Shown here: positions 31,621-45,575 of the stretch, one piece after another | How positions within the stretch are numbered: position 1 is the first letter of the stretch | Layout of the letters: each line of letters begins with the position of its first letter | Origin: Gracilariopsis chorda | Taxonomy: Eukaryota > Rhodophyta > Florideophyceae > Gracilariales > Gracilariaceae | Assembly (NCBI GenBank): GCA_003194525.1 | Contig: NBIV01000039.1 | Location: 186,001-250,000 of the forward strand | Length of the DNA: 64,000 bases | Direction: 5' to 3' | Translations under genes and position numbers: made by a program | The notes under the pieces: generated by a model | What the model saw: the letters and a program-made list of their open reading frames with translations, nothing else | Databases searched by the model: none | Told to the model about the DNA's origin: nothing

Positions 31621-34600
31621 TATTTCCAGAGGATCTGATGCCTAGGGATACTGCTCCGCAAGTGACCGTCAGACCTAGAATCGGGGTTATCTACAATTCT
31701 TTTGATCACTTTGTGCTTGTGCATTTCTGTTTTGTCCCAGCTCTTCTGAAAAATCTATACAGATCTTTTTTTTTTTCCAAGTTCGTTGGAAACCTCGGAT
31801 TTGAGTCCGTTGAAGTCCGGAATACTCGGTTGACTGGCATATAGTATGCCGCCACTGGCCCCCAATTCTCGAACTGGTTGTAACAATGTTATTGGTATAC
31901 TCCCACAGGGTGTACTGCGCATGCGCAAATCCGTTCTTGAACGTTTGGACAACAATGAAGCTCAGTAGAATGCCCTAAGAAGTCCCTCAGTTGCGTATGC
32001 TCCGCAGGTTTTCAACCTGGCGGTTCCAATCCCAGTGGTCAAAACGCCGTCAGTGGCTAACCATCTTATGGGCTCAGCTGAGTTTGCCCGACTGGAGTTG
32101 ATGATCCAAATCTCGAAAGGGGCTTATGTGTCTCTCCTCGAAGAGGTCAAATAACTTCGTTAAAGATTCGAAAATGGCCAAGTTCGGGATATCTTGGACG
32201 ATATCCGACTCCTACGTCAAAACGTGAACTTTATCTTTGAATGAATGAGTGTACCAGATAGGTTTGTGAAGGAATACCAGAAGTTTTTCAATGACGTGCA
32301 AGGGCCTCGGAACGCGTGCAAGTTGGTCTGGATACGCTGGAAGGGACCATCTCTATGGATACAGAAAGCCCCGCGGAAGTGAAAAAAAGATTATCTTTAT
32401 CGATTCAATACTCCTCTCGAACTAACGACAAGCTTGTAAACCCAAAAAGGGTGTTCATTACCTTAACTCTGGTTCGTCATATTCTAATTCTGACTACCGC
32501 TGCTCTAATTCGTCGTTGGACTCATCTAATTCCAATAATGAACGTACAAAGCACCATGCAATGAAGTCTTAGGCGTCTTATACTACTATAGGAGTCATTC
32601 GCTCTCGCGAGAACATTAGAAGTCCGTTGGGACTCAAGCAGGTAAAACCTACGAATCCGCTGTACAGGAAATTTTTATCGTATCGTTATTATTGATGATT
32701 CCTCATGTACCCAGTCTGCACAAAGTACCGGCGGGGTTAAGGATTGCACCAAACGCATGAGTATTACTGTTCAATCGAGTCCTTTCTCCGGAGAAGATCC
32801 AATTCTGGTGTTAGGCGTCCTAGGCAAGTTCGCTGAAGAGGTTGACATAATCTGCATGAATGAAGCCAAAGCGTATATTGCGATACCGTATTCTCTGACC
32901 ATTATAACTGAAGATCAGTTCACTTCCATTCAAGGAACCTCAAGAGCCTCGGAAGGAGAAATACCCTGCCGGCCAGAAGCGGTTCATTACTTTCTCTGGT
33001 TATAAAATACGGGAACCGCCACCCTCACGGTAGTATTCGCGATACGCGATACGAAACAGAAGTCTCTTGAAACCGAAACGGCGTATTCAGCCCTTGTAAA
33101 AAAAGGGTTCCATCGTGGTGGTAAGTCGTAATCGGCACAAGAGTGGTGTAATATGTTCTTTGATGGATTGGAAGCTGCAATACTAACGCCTTTTGCATGA
33201 TATCCTGAGGATGAACGGAACATTTGATACCTTTAAATTGTCCAGTATGCGCAGGGTGAGGGAAAAACCAACCATGCACGGGGTCAACCAAAACGCTGAT
33301 TGGCGAGAGACCTTTTTCTAGAGAAATCATCACAATGAATGCTTTTGCTCCATTTTAAAACCGCGATAGCGTATATGGACCACTTCCAGTACGCTCGCAG
33401 TTGCTCTGAGTGGTTTTGGAATACAAACCCGCCGTCAAAGTCGGCGCCGGTTATGGAGGAAGACCTCACTTTTTAAGCTCATGCGACACGAATGCAGGCA
33501 TCTCCACTCGCTCACGCATCAAACAAATCCCGTCCTACCCTCCTTTGATGTCTCATACTGCAACCACAGCGTCAAACGGATACAAATCGTCAATACGTTA
33601 AAGCAGCACCGGGTATCCGTTACAGATGTTACCATCATGGTCATATCACCCCGAAATGTGACTTGAAATTTTGGGGGTGCCCAAGTTTATCGTAAATTAC
33701 AAACGCTGTCCCCATCTGATCGGACCCGAGTACCTAGTACTTCTTATGAAGAGTTGGGTGTATTAAGTGCTAACACTGCACTGGCACGAATTGATATTCC
33801 CGTTGATAAACCAACCCCTTTTGAACCGTTGGGCGCAGTCGTACTGACGAATGGGATTAGTTATGGCTGCCACCATCAAATGGTGACACCAAAGTCAGTG
33901 AGCCACTCCTCGCGAAAGTAGAAATGGAAGTCTCCCTTATGGTATGGTCGTCTTCTGAGCTGAAGTTGAAGCCCGACTGGGTACAACCATGCTCCCCAGA
34001 CGTCAGGATCCTTACCGGAAAAATGGATGCAACAGACGTGACCTTGGAAATCATTATGGTTCTACGTCGTACAGGGAGACATTTTTGTAATGTTTCTATG
34101 ACGGATAGAGCTCTGGTCATAACCAAGAGAAACTACAAATTTTATGCCGATATTTGCCTATCCAACCAATACATGGTTGGCCATTTATCTGTTTTAGATA
34201 CAGATGTTGCTTCCAAACTTATAACCTCCGAACTAGTACACTCAGCTTTTTGGGATCCCATTTGCTGTGGAACATTCCTGGATTTCGCTGACGCGAACTA
34301 CAATCCACTGAAAACTCTGGGATGCGATTCTAATGTCACGCGATTGGGTACCTGTATGGTGTAACTGGACTTTATCGTTTGCGATAGACGTCCGGCACAA
34401 TTGCTTCTTGGCTGTTTTGTTACATCCAACTGAGTGTCGGGTACAAACTGCGTAGTCTGTCTGGATATCCTTTCTTGGGAGAGCGGTGAGGGCTCAACCT
34501 GAAGAATAGAAGTTGGGTAACGGAATAGGTGTGGCAGCACCAACCCACAGGGGTGCAAGATAGGCAAGCGGGCTAACCATATCCAATTGGTAGTGTTGGT

Positions 34601-35779
34601 GGTACGGCGCAAACGGGCTAGTAAAGCCTGAATATTCTTCGCTAAACCACAGGCTTTAACTTAAAAACGAAATGGTATCACACTTAGCCAAAAGGTGCTT
34701 TCCATTACCATTCTTGGAGAGGGGGCGCTGCACCCAACCTTTGGGTTAGTGAGGCTAAACCACAGGGGCACTCTGCTAAGTGGCATACGCTGGGGCCCGC
34801 CTAAGTGACATGGCTCCACATCACAGTAGCGGAGTGTCAGTACCTACCTATAATAATTAAATAAATTAGTACTCTAATTAGTTGGCAACTCTAACCCACG
34901 TAGCGTACTATCGAATTGGTACAGCGCACGGTACACTGCCCGCATGGTCAGATCTCACTGTATTACAGTTTTGGCTTCTGTGAATGCTTTGTTGACGCAA
35001 CTCGCCCACATGCGAAAAACCATGGAAATGGCAAACGGCTCTACCTTACTTAATGCCCAAAAACCGCTCAAGCGTGGTATGCAGTAGCGTGTCCCGATAC
35101 CGACTACCCAGGAAATTCAAAACGAGGATCCTGTTTCTACGAGGCTTCGTAATTCTCATTTAGGTGCCGTACCACCAGTGTCCGTAGTCCGTGTCACAGT
35201 GGTTTCCGAACAGATTAGATACCACATTTTTCAAGCATTTTCGTCATTATACGACCAGCGTCAAGCCTCACTTGTGAATGGAGTGTTTTCTATCAATAAT
35301 TTCTTTTGAACGTCCTGCTTGCAAAGTTTGGAAAAACCACTCCATTGTTTGTAAAAAAAACCAAGTTTAAGGTTTGGTTCTTTGACATCCACGAGTAGTC
35401 ATGCCAACAAATATTCCAGTGACGGCTTTCCTTGAAGTCGAAAACGTGGGGAGAGATACGACAACTCCGCAACCACTAACCATAATTCAGATCCAGACTT
35501 CGAAAGTGAATGAACTACGGAAACCTGTGCAGTACCACCTGCTTCAAAAGAAACCACCGGTCCTATAGAGGAATTAGAGAAGCTTGATTTTGATCGTGTC
35601 CCTGACTTTCACCGTGAGAATCTACGGGATATGCTTTGTGAGGTAACCCCTGAGAGACGGGTCCCTTGGAATGATGGTAATAAAGCAGCACCGTGTCCAT
35701 TTGTTACGGCGCTCTCGGCGAATTGCACAGTATTCCTATCGGGCTGGACCAAAATCTCGCAAGGAGGAATAATCTCAAG

Positions 35780-36240
35780 TTGAGAAGATGTTAAGCGCTG
35801 GAGTCATCGAGCCCGCTCAGTCACCCTGGGCTTTGCCAGTGGAACGTTTTCCGACATCGGATAGATCGTGGAGATTCAACATCGATTACCAACGTATTGG
35901 CACAGTTATTGTCAAATAGTTGTACCTGATTCCTCGCATGGACTAGTGCATTGACTCAGTTGGAAGTTCTATGGTGTTCACCGCTCTTGATGCCAATTGG
36001 GGTTACTGTCAAGTTCCTATTTGAAAAGAGGACCGCCGTACAACTGCGGTCATGTCTTACGATGGACTATATCGCTTTAAAAGAATGCCCCTAGCATTTA
36101 ATAATGCATCAGCTACGTTTCAACATGCCATTGATATTCTGTTGGCCAGGGTCAAAGGGACACCTGCTTACTGTATTTCTACGATATAATTATGTTCTTC
36201 AACAACTCGAATGACCACAGAAACCATGTGAGGAACCTCA
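35780..36240 (+). pseudogene. Ty3/gypsy reverse transcriptase of fossil A
   Basis: Translation fragments show 'MLSAGVIEPAQSPWALPV', 'WRFNIDYQRI', 'FTALDANWGYCQVPI' and 'FKRMPLAFNNASATFQ', the classic gypsy RT blocks in order. It is broken and old. Confidence 0.85.
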
Positions 36241-37269
36241 TTGTACACTATGAGATGCAGGGACTACGCTAAAACCCAAGAAGTGCAAGTTCTGTGCCAA
36301 TTAGTTGAAGTATTTTGGACAGATAATCTGCCACATATAGCTCTCGATAGAGGAACTAAGAGTTAAGTCGTTAAAGATCGCGAATTATACGACTACGTAA
36401 ACCGAACTCCGATCACTTCTTGGACTTTGTCGTGGGTATAGTCAGGTAGTCCCGAGTTTTGGGAAGCTTGCGACACCTCTTAGTGCTTTCCTGAAGAAGG
36501 GACAACCAATTCAACTGCAAACTTCTGGCAACGTGGAAGCGTCTACATTGAGTGCTATAATCAACGCCTTGACGTGTTCGCGAAGAATGGCGATGCCAAG
36601 CTTTGGTTTGCCGTATGTAGTGAATACTTATGCTAGTTATAACCGGAGTACTTGTGCACTATTTGAAGTGACGTACCACGGTGAACGATCCCCATTGAGA
36701 TACCGATTCCGTACTTTGCACGTGAACGACCGTACTTACTAAGCTTCAGAAACCTAGTATCTCACCGTTATTTGGGCGCTTGCCACTCTTCGACCATACC
36801 GTGTGGGAACCCATTTTAAGGTATATACAGATCATTTCTGCCTTCCTTCGCGCGTAAAGATTACCAAACCATCCGGATGCCTCATGCATTGGCCCCACCT
36901 ACACTCGGAACTAGATTTAGAAGTACTTATTGAAAAGGCCCTGGTAACAAGCAAGCAGATGCATAATCTCGTTTAAAGACCACTGCAAAAGCAAAATGGG
37001 TCCATGGTCTTAAGATACCGTGTTCTGTGGTTGACAACTATCAACAGAATACCACAGATGGTTTTGACCAAATTTCTGAATAAATTCTCGCTTCTGAGAC
37101 TTCGGAGCCCCCGAAAGAACGTTTCTTTACGCCCATTACTCCTAAACTGTTGGTATACGAACAAAAAAGTGGCCCATTATGTAGGCAGATTAGCCCTTGC
37201 CTCAATAGAAGGTATGAATTACCTTTCTACACGAACGAACAAGGATACCTTTTCAGGTTGCTTAATGCT

Positions 37270-37965
37270 TCCCCACAGATTGTAATATCCCACCACTTAC
37301 AAAGTCAGGATCTCCATCTTTCCCAATATGTCAAACTTGGAGCACACTCAGGTTGTAGGAGGCTTTATCTGACTATCTCCAGAGATTTCTATTGGCCCGC
37401 CGTAGCTTTCGACTGTTATGCAGCTCCACGCTCTTGTACAGAATGTGCAAAGAACAACATAAGACATAGGAGTGCTCGAAGACGTTAACGCACTTCCCAC
37501 CTCCCAGCGTATACTGCGGTGAAATTCGTGGCCAGTGATGTACGAAGCCAGTGGATTTGGACACCCGGAAGGAATCGCTATCTGCTGTTACTAACCGACA
37601 TGTTTTCTAAACTCGCACAAACGGTGCCGACTAAACTGAGTACCGCTGCAGCGTTGGCACAAGCCTTTTTCACGCACTGGGTGTTCTTTTACGGTCCTAC
37701 TATTGATATATTATCAGAAAATGGTCCAAAGTCTACGTCAGAGTTCGTTCAGGATATCTGTAGTATTTTAGATATTGAAAATAGGTTCGCTACGACAGAT
37801 GACCAGCAGGGTTATGAAAAAGGTGAACGGATTAACCGGGAGATGCTTAACACATTACGATCCTATGTTGCGGATCATCGTAAGGTCTCGGACATGTACA
37901 CAGACTGGGTTACGTATGCCCGTAATAACTATGTGCATCTGGTTACATTGCTCTCAACCTTTTAA
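37270..37965 (+). pseudogene. Ty3/gypsy integrase of fossil A
   Basis: A zinc-finger-like 'H..H...C..C' stretch ending 'SCTECAKNN' (about 37,290-37,460) precedes a core with 'YLLLLTDMFSKLAQTVP' and 'ILSENGPKSTSEFV', followed by a Glu-containing 'ERINREMLNTLRSY' block. These match the D,D-35-E integrase of gypsy elements. Broken elsewhere. Confidence 0.8.
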
Positions 37966-38349
37966 TTGGTTTTGTTTTGAGTACCACCCCTTAGTGACAA
38001 TCGAGGCTCACCCGACATTGCTGGCGTACCCAGAAACAACTAAAGAGCATGGTTTAGGGAGATGGTACCGTTTACAGGCGTAATTTCTACAGCAAGCTCC
38101 GTTAACTGCTCCCACAGATTCACACAATGACTTTGTTTTACTTCATATGGATTATTATAGTCCTGAAAAAAAAAGACTTCACAAGCTTTCTCCAATCCTG
38201 CACGGACTCTATTGCATTGTTTCTAAAGCCAACGAAACAGTCGTCTTGGATATTAACAACCAATGTTTCCGAATTTCTCGCGACGACGTTACTGCATCTG
38301 TTCAACCTCATCCAACCCCTGATATCACACATAACTGTAGGACCATGCG

Positions 38350-38560
38350 CTAATCGGGAGACCAGCCACTATTACCAGAGCGAACAGCATGCAAAGCCTG
38401 GCAGGAGGAGCCTGTCAGGCCCAGAATAGTGCAAGTCCCGAGCTCAATTGTATGCTTTCAACGGAAGTAGGATTACTGGTCTATGCCCACAACTGCCAAA
38501 AGTACAAGCGCCCAATAGATCTATCACCAGCGAGTGGGACTCGAAACGAAACTTATCGAT
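38350..38560. repeat. Dispersed repeat shared with 8,330-8,535
   Basis: Directly follows the integrase fossil and matches the 8.3-kb scrap block for block. It is probably a 3' non-coding part of this gypsy family. Confidence 0.55.
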
Positions 38561-39251
38561 GGAACGAGATTGTGGCGTAGCGACCGGAAAGATGGCCACA
38601 TCTCTCCGATTGGACCAGCGCCCAGACATATTATTATTGTTATTATCAAATTATTTGGTATGAATACAATCTAGAGGAGAACACGATGGAACCCTCGAAC
38701 ACATACCTAGGTCGAAGTTTTTTCAATATCACTGAAGAACGCTGACAACCATACCAACAAAGGTGGATGAAGCCAAAGCACGGTAGCACTATATATGGTC
38801 CCCGAAGGGTAGTGCGTCACCGCGAAGTCAAGAAGCTCCAAAAAGACAAGAAGAAGAAGAAGATTGTAATGGATGGAACAGAAAGTTCATGAAATGTAAT
38901 AATTACAAGGTTACCTACTTAACGGTTATAGTAGATTAATAGTTTGAATAAGAGAAACCATGATGATGAAAAACGCTATGAAGTGAAGAATGCAGATGAT
39001 TCACGAAGAAAATGTACGAAGAAACACAAGTTTGGTTTAATCTAGAAGATATCGCAAGTCAAATTACTGAGTAAAAGTTATGCTGACGAAGGTTCAGCAC
39101 TAGACTGAATGGTTGAATGAAAATAATTTCCCGCGCCGAAAGCAAGGAGCCATCGAATCCACCATGTCCGGAAGTACCCGGCTTCCAAAGCTTTGTAGGT
39201 TCTCACGCAACTTGAAAACGTGAGGGTCCGTTACAACTGTAGACGGTACGT

Positions 39252-40961
39252 TTGCTAGAGTTTGCAGCTCACTCATCTGAGTTACGAAGCCCTACTATTC
39301 AAGAGAACTCATGGTTTTGGACACCCCAGAGTTCCTTGCATCAACCAAATCCATTACCTGTCCATAGTAAACGACTCCACTGTTGTTATCCTCGTCATCC
39401 GTCATTGGATCATGGAAGTCGACTGAAGGCTCGTAATAGTTATGAAATACGAATCCTGTGGGATGAGTTACTGGTATGGTCTGCAGCCCACTGCGCTGCT
39501 CGAATGCTTGCGCAATTGTAACCGTTGAAACCACGTATGGGTCGTAATAAACAAAATCTCCAGCAGTGGGATGCCGGCAGCCTGAATACTTATCACGAGG
39601 GCTCCTTGGAACCTGACCACGGTTGTCTCACGGAATATTATCCCAGGAGACCTGGTCAATCACATCAAAGAGGTATAAGAAGTCATCGAATTTTTCATGG
39701 CATCCCAATGGGATTAACAGGTCGGGGGGTTTATAGTGTTCCGAACCATCAACTGTATGAACCAAAGACAGTAATTTTCATACCTTTTCCAGGAGATAAA
39801 AACCTCTTCCCGGGTAGTCCACTCTGCGGCAATTAGTGACCAATAACCGGATTCAGGATCATCAAATATGAAGGAGCTTATATAACCTAAAAAACACAAT
39901 AGTTCCGGGAAACCACACTTGGGTACCTCAAACTGACGTCCCCACGGTGGTAACGCTGCGAAATGACCACTTAACGTTTGCCGGAGATACAATTCGGTTT
40001 CAATATTCGTGTACGGAATCAAATACCCCTGTCGGGAACGCGCCTTGCACTCAAACCAAAACTTCTCGGAGAACGGCAGTTGCGTTTCAGAACGTCGGAT
40101 GATTCGAACCTCTGCAGAGATGATTGGTCTCGCCCAACAGAGCATTTTGGAGTCGAGGGATACCTGCGTTGCGGTTCTGTAGTGAGCAGTGTCGAACTGA
40201 GACAGGTTATACAAATAGGATACATCACCATTTCTGCAATACCACGAGACGTCGAAATCGTACCGATGGGGAAATATATGTTGACTGGGAGTACGCATGA
40301 GCCCTTTATACGGAAGTCACGTCATTTCTTCTCAGCCCCTATCCAGGTTCTCTCCCTGGTGGAGATCAGTCATAAAGTGTTTGGGATCCTACACAATGCG
40401 TCTTCGCCAATCGCGTGAAGTAACAATGCCTAGTGGAAGCCCACCAAAGAGAACGCCGTCGTGTGTGTAGTACTGGATCAGTGGCAGCTTGGAAACTCTA
40501 GACAGTTAGAACCAAGGCGCTGAGGCATAAACCGAAGGACTTTGTAACGGATCCCGCGCTTCCAGGGCTAACGTGTGGACTCATATGAGTTGATTGATGA
40601 CGACTGCAGTACCCTGAGAGAAGTGCAACGATAGGGCGTGTACCGGAACGGTTTTCAGAACGTTACCCTGAGGTAATGGAGCCGTAGGAAACTGGTTCAA
40701 TCCGGAAGATGAAGGAGCTATACTCCAAGACTGGGAACCACAGGCTCCGAAATTTTGTTATTTCGGGGTTTCCAAGTTCATTGGCGAAGATGAAGTAGCA
40801 AATTCGATGTTGTGAGTGTTAGCTCGAGGCGTTGTTCGTTGAACCGGAGGAAGTTCGCTATGACTCATGAAGGGTTGGATTCTTTGTACCCTTTCTCGCC
40901 TGCATGTCACTCGCTTACGTTGCAATGTTTCCTCGTCTAAGGAGAAGGAAGTGTAGAGCAA
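39252..40961 (-). other. Minus-strand open frames downstream of fossil A integrase
   Basis: Adjacent minus-strand frames (40,758-40,961; 39,714-40,298, 194 codons; 39,295-39,534) have ordinary protein-like composition, while plus-strand frames here do not. They lie between the integrase and the downstream LTR-like repeat, antisense to pol, the same place as the antisense gene in fossil B. I recognise no domain. It may be the remains of an additional antisense gene of this retroelement family, now broken. Confidence 0.35.
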
Positions 40962-42640
40962 TGCGTATGAGCATACCCTCTACACGACGTGAAGTAGGAA
41001 TAATTCCATACCAACGTGGCAACGGTTCAACTCAAGTATAAGCGAACCCCTGGAAATTTGGGTGAACTTCGATATTAATTTTATTTGGTATTTTTGGAAC
41101 TTTTTGGATGGTTTCTACGATATCTGAACATAGTAAGCGTACGGACGTTGTTGATGGCTGACATGATTCACGCTTGTCATGTTGCGCCGTGGGCAAACAT
41201 GGCGCCCAGTGTCGCAAATGTTTGGCCCACAAGTGTGGCGCACTACAGCAGTAGTATTCTTTGTAGTGCAATAACTGCGAGTGGGGACAAACCACACAGA
41301 TATTTGAGTTCTTTCTCTCTTAGAGGCGTACCCAGTAGTAGAGCCCTTTCAGGGGAAGGGAATGACAAGGTCCTGGGTAAGACGGAGGCCGATCCCTTTT
41401 CCACGGGTGTAGAGAAATGCAAAGAGGTGATCCCACGGAGTGGCTACGTTTATATCCTCCCAGAAGATGATGAGCCCGCGAAGTGGGGAGAACGGCCCAT
41501 GAGCTAGTGCAATCCACGTGAGCAACGGATGCACCACCCAAAGAGAGAAAAGAAAAATGGAAAAGTAGAAAAATACAGGCGATTCACAAGAGTAACTCGG
41601 TATAATATCGGTAAGGCCAGGGGTTTTCCTTATAAAAGGTAAAAAGCGACAGTCACTGGTAATAATACTCCCAGTATTTGGTTCTTTTGGATAAGCAAGG
41701 CGGATAAACTACCGATGGCTACGCGGTATCCATCACGGAAGAGTTCACAACCATCGTAGACAGAGAGTTCAGAGCGAATTCCTTGGTTGGGCATTTACTG
41801 GTGCGGCAGCGGTGACGCTGGCGCACTTAGGTACTGTATCCTCTAGTAAAAATCGCTAAACTGAATTAATACATAGGGAGCTACTATCTACTCACATATG
41901 TTGGTCAGCAATACATCAACATCCCTGACTCACGTGTACCACTCGTAGCTCCGCCAACCACTCCTCATACATACTTCTAATTGAGACAAGTAAGATTGAT
42001 GCGGGAAAATAACAAGTCCCCAACTATCCCTATCAATGGGCGTGCTCTTCACTCCTAGTTTTATTATGATCAAGTAGTACTTAAGGGAGAACTGCCCTGC
42101 CGTTTCAACCTGCAGTAAAGGCAAGCTGTGACTCGGCTCTGTGTCTATCCCCTGCGCTAAGTGACCAACTCCCCCTGGGGTTACACCGAGTCCGGTCTCC
42201 TTATAATTACAGGCAAAGGATCAACCCAAACCTCTGATCTGCTTTATTCCGTAGATTCGCCCATTGCTAACTGTTAATAGCGTTTTTGGTACTTTCGTAT
42301 TGTAGAAACAAATAGTTGTTCGACTCAGTATTGGGTTTTGCCATGGTGAATGAATGAGAAATACCCACACCGTCGAGTTTCTTCCGGCTTTCCACACGAC
42401 TCGCCAGGTCGTACTTTTCTCCTTGGTTCTTTGCCCTCTTTTACCCTTTTTTTGGATTCTCCGTTGACCAGAATACTGCTTATACGGAGAAGTGCTCAAA
42501 GTTTACCTGCTGGTAACCCGATTCTTGGTAACACCTCCGCCAGAATAGCCGGAAACCAGCTTATGTGTACACCCGAACACCGTGTGATACTGAAGGCCCT
42601 GTCACCAAGCCTAAATCGAAAGATAGCAAGGTTGCGAACA
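40960..42640 (+). repeat. LTR-like direct repeat of fossil A, downstream copy with insertion
   Basis: Parts at 40,960-41,265 and 42,065-42,640 match 30,745-31,050 and 31,075-31,620. About 0.8 kb (41,270-42,060) has no counterpart upstream and appears inserted. No coding signature was found in the inserted piece. Confidence 0.6.
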
Positions 42641-42839
42641 GGCTGAGATGGTTTCCCATCCAAGTATATTCCTCCAAATTTATGCTTGCACCAGGGCAAA
42701 AACTGTGCCACAAATGATTGCTGTAGATGTTCGTATCGTTTCTTTTCTAAGGAAGTACAACTTTAAATCATACAGCGAAACAGTTCTATGCATGCAAAAT
42801 AGATTATGACACATTCCGTAAAACTGCACACCATTATTG

Positions 42840-43610
42840 TGTTAGAATTTTATAGCACCATCACGCTTGTAAATGATAGTCAACAAATGTCTAAGAATAG
42901 ATCGATAAAATTTTTTGAACTACGTCTGCAGTCAGACCGCGTTATACACTAATAAGAATTTTTAGATCTTCAACATTCCCAAACTTGTTTCCGTCAGCAT
43001 GGACGTTCCTAACCAGTACTCCGCAGAAATTCTCGAATAGATTTAGGTTTTGGGACTTAGCAAGCTAAGAAAGAAGACGGACCTGATGTCCAGGTAGCCA
43101 ATTCTTGGGAAAAGTAAAGCGATTAATCGACGCACTGCCCTCCAGGAAAATCCATGTTGACATAGGTCCAAATATTTCACTAGTCCAAGGCAGTAAAACA
43201 AGCTTCAGCGTATCAAAATGCTTCTCTAAATCTTGAGTGCAGTCAAAAACCATAATTAACTGACAACAAACAATAACATAGCAATACTCATCATGAGCGA
43301 AATACCCCTTCCAACACGAGATGACAAGTGTCGAGGCACCGTTCCCAAATCATTAAAATAATAGTACAAACCATCAGGATCATCACGTTTGAAGTTGTTC
43401 TTATCCGAAAACACAACTTCGTTAAAAATAATCTCTTTTCGATATGTTGCGTAATGCAACATGAAGACGCGCAATCTTATGATTTTCGGTCATCTTTGGG
43501 CCTTTCATCATCTTCAAATATTCCAAAGTGTCATATTCTGCAAGAGCTGCTGTCCGCAGTTCACAGATACGATTAAAGTTGAGATTTCTTTAGGTCTGAG
43601 CTTAAATTGT
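42840..43610 (-). pseudogene. Tc1/mariner transposase fossil
   Basis: The minus strand reads 'VVFSDKNNFKRDDPDGLYYY', matching 'ViFSDE..F...g.DG..yyw' (first catalytic Asp block). Then come 'LPWTSEIFGP', 'IFLEGSASINR' (degenerate 'qqDnap.H' second Asp block) and 'PKNWLPGHQVRLLS', followed by 'LAKSQNLNLFENFCGVLVR', matching 'wpa.SPDLNPIEN.Wg.l'. Order and spacing fit a Tc1/mariner DDE enzyme of about 340 residues, of which the C-terminal two thirds are visible. One stop interrupts the main stretch near 43,065 and the N-terminal part is in another frame. The second catalytic Asp appears lost. Terminal repeats were not identified. Dead copy. Confidence 0.8.
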
Positions 43611-43614
43611 TTCA

Positions 43615-45570
43615 CATAACAGAGCGTGACATTGCTGCAGTGACAGTTTTCAGGGTTTTTTGCGATAATAAACTGCTTTTGTTTCGGTTGCGAACTTAAA
43701 AAGATTTGAATAGCTTCAGATGAGCGCTATAAGTGCCATGCTACTTGTTTTAGAGAGAGTTCTTTGTGGCAGAGTGCAAATATTTGTTTTTTTTTTTCGT
43801 AATTAGACAAAAACTATCCCCTACACATTTTAGAGGCTGGAATTGAGATATGTAATGAGAAAGTGTTTGCAGTGACGTAAACTAGGTAGAAATAGACACC
43901 TATGTTTATTGTGAAGAAATGTCTGCCATTTTTGTGACAGTTTGTGAGTGGATACGGAGCAAAGAAGACAGTGGAGTGTGTGAGTGTGTTTAAAAGTATT
44001 CAAGGCTCGATGGCACCTAGTTTCCTGAGGAGGCTTGGCGGTGTTCTCGGAAATTGCTTCAGCTGCAGTTTCCAATCAGGAAACACAGCTGGAGGGAACT
44101 GCTATTTTGAAGATGACGTGTAAGCCGTGCAACCTATGATTTCTGTATTTAATTGAACTTATGGCAGTGACAAAACCTAAAGTGCATGCGTGGCCTCTAC
44201 TACACATGTTTCATATAGTACTTTTGGGTTTTTAAAGAGTTTTGCAACATGTTTTATTGATAGCAAAACTGTAGTTATTATCTATGACGAAACGGGTCTA
44301 CAACTGTGCTCAATTATCTGATCTGTACTGTGCAGGGACACCGTTATACTGCAATTGCATACCAAAGCTCACAGTAACAGCTTATGGCTGGGTATGCTTA
44401 ACGGAGTTGCGCGCACTATATTTTGAGGAAAGGAAGTTTGCTGCGATGGAATAGAGAAAAATTTTCATTTACAAAGAGCAGTTAGAAGTTGGTGACAAAG
44501 GTTTGGGGTTGGAGTAGGTCTATTGATAGGTTCTACCACAGCGCCGTAATCAGGCAAAAGTTGCCCATAAAGGTCAATAGAGAGACAAAATGAGCGTCGT
44601 TATGAAAACAAATGCGACGTATGATCTCCCTGTGAAAGCTTATAATGCACTGCCACTTTCGTGGTATACCAGTTCTGAGTAGAACACTACTGGCACTAAA
44701 GCAAACGACGATGGCATGAGTAGCCATCAAATCCTAAAGCTTGTGTGACAGGGAAGCCTGAAATTGTCTTTCTTCGGTCTCAGAAACTTTTCAGTTAAGG
44801 TGTGGAGTCGAAATGCAGTAATGTAGAAGCACAGAGAACAAGGATTAGAAGGTCATTCTTCCGATAATGACCAGAGCACGAGCGAAGACAAAGAAAAATT
44901 ACCAACAGGGCCAAGGATAAAGAGATTGACCGACGTATATTGCATGACGCGTCATCGGTGCGTGACGATTCGACGTAAAGGATTGAAGTGAAAAGCTTAG
45001 CGCGAGAATGCAATGCTCTTCGCAAAGAGAACGACAGCATATCAAAACTGTTTAATTCTGTTCCATCGTGGATGGAGGTAGTGCTTGGCACCTTGAAAAT
45101 ATACGTGAGGATGCTTCTGGAGGATCCAATATGATGCATGAGTTAGAGCAAATCTAGTAGAGACCCATATACCCAAAAACACCTAAACTATCGCTCTCAA
45201 GACGTTTTTGGCATCCTTACTAGCGTTTTCATTGTCATTTTTCATTTCCGTATTGCCCTCACTGTTGCCATTTTTGTTTCAATACCCCAAAAAACATAGA
45301 AATGAAAATGGAGAACATGGTCTGAAATTTCAATGAATATTGAAGAGTTTATCGACCTATCAGAGACCTGGTTGTATAACGAACCGACCTTTGGCGCAAA
45401 AAATGCGCGGGATAGAAATGTTCCCTCCACTTTGCCGCAGATCCTCCCACCACCTCTTTGTATTGAATAGCCCAGGTCGCCCATTCTGTTCAAGTCCAAA
45501 ACAATGCACCTATGACTTTTTTCACGATTGCGTGTACTTCTTTCAACGAAAGCCATACTACCATGATTCT
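43615..45570. other. No recognisable gene; possible coiled-coil exon remnant
   Basis: On the plus strand about 44,985-45,133 one frame reads 'EVKSLARECNALRKENDSIS' and 'VPSWMEVVLGTLKIYVRML', which looks like real coding sequence with a coiled coil. It ends at a stop near 45,133 and I cannot assign it. A T-run lies at 43,785-43,797. The rest shows nothing. Confidence 0.35.
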
Positions 45571-45575
45571 TGAAC

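Larger units (their letters stand above)
30745..42640 (+). mobile_element. Ty3/gypsy LTR retrotransposon, fossil A
   Basis: Plus-strand parts in gypsy order: gag/protease region (about 31,600-34,350, poorly resolved), reverse transcriptase (about 35,780-36,240), RNase H (about 36,400-36,950) and integrase zinc finger and core (about 37,270-37,965). LTR-like direct repeats flank it at about 30,745-31,620 and 40,960-42,640, the second enlarged by an insertion. The element is broken by many changes and the repeats have clearly diverged, so it is old. Minus-strand open frames lie between the integrase and the downstream repeat. Confidence 0.75.

Noticed and set aside
31980-32050. tRNA-like B-box 'ggttccaatcccagtgg'
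   Set aside because: No matching acceptor stem or A-box at the right distance, and it lies in the gag region of a retroelement fossil.
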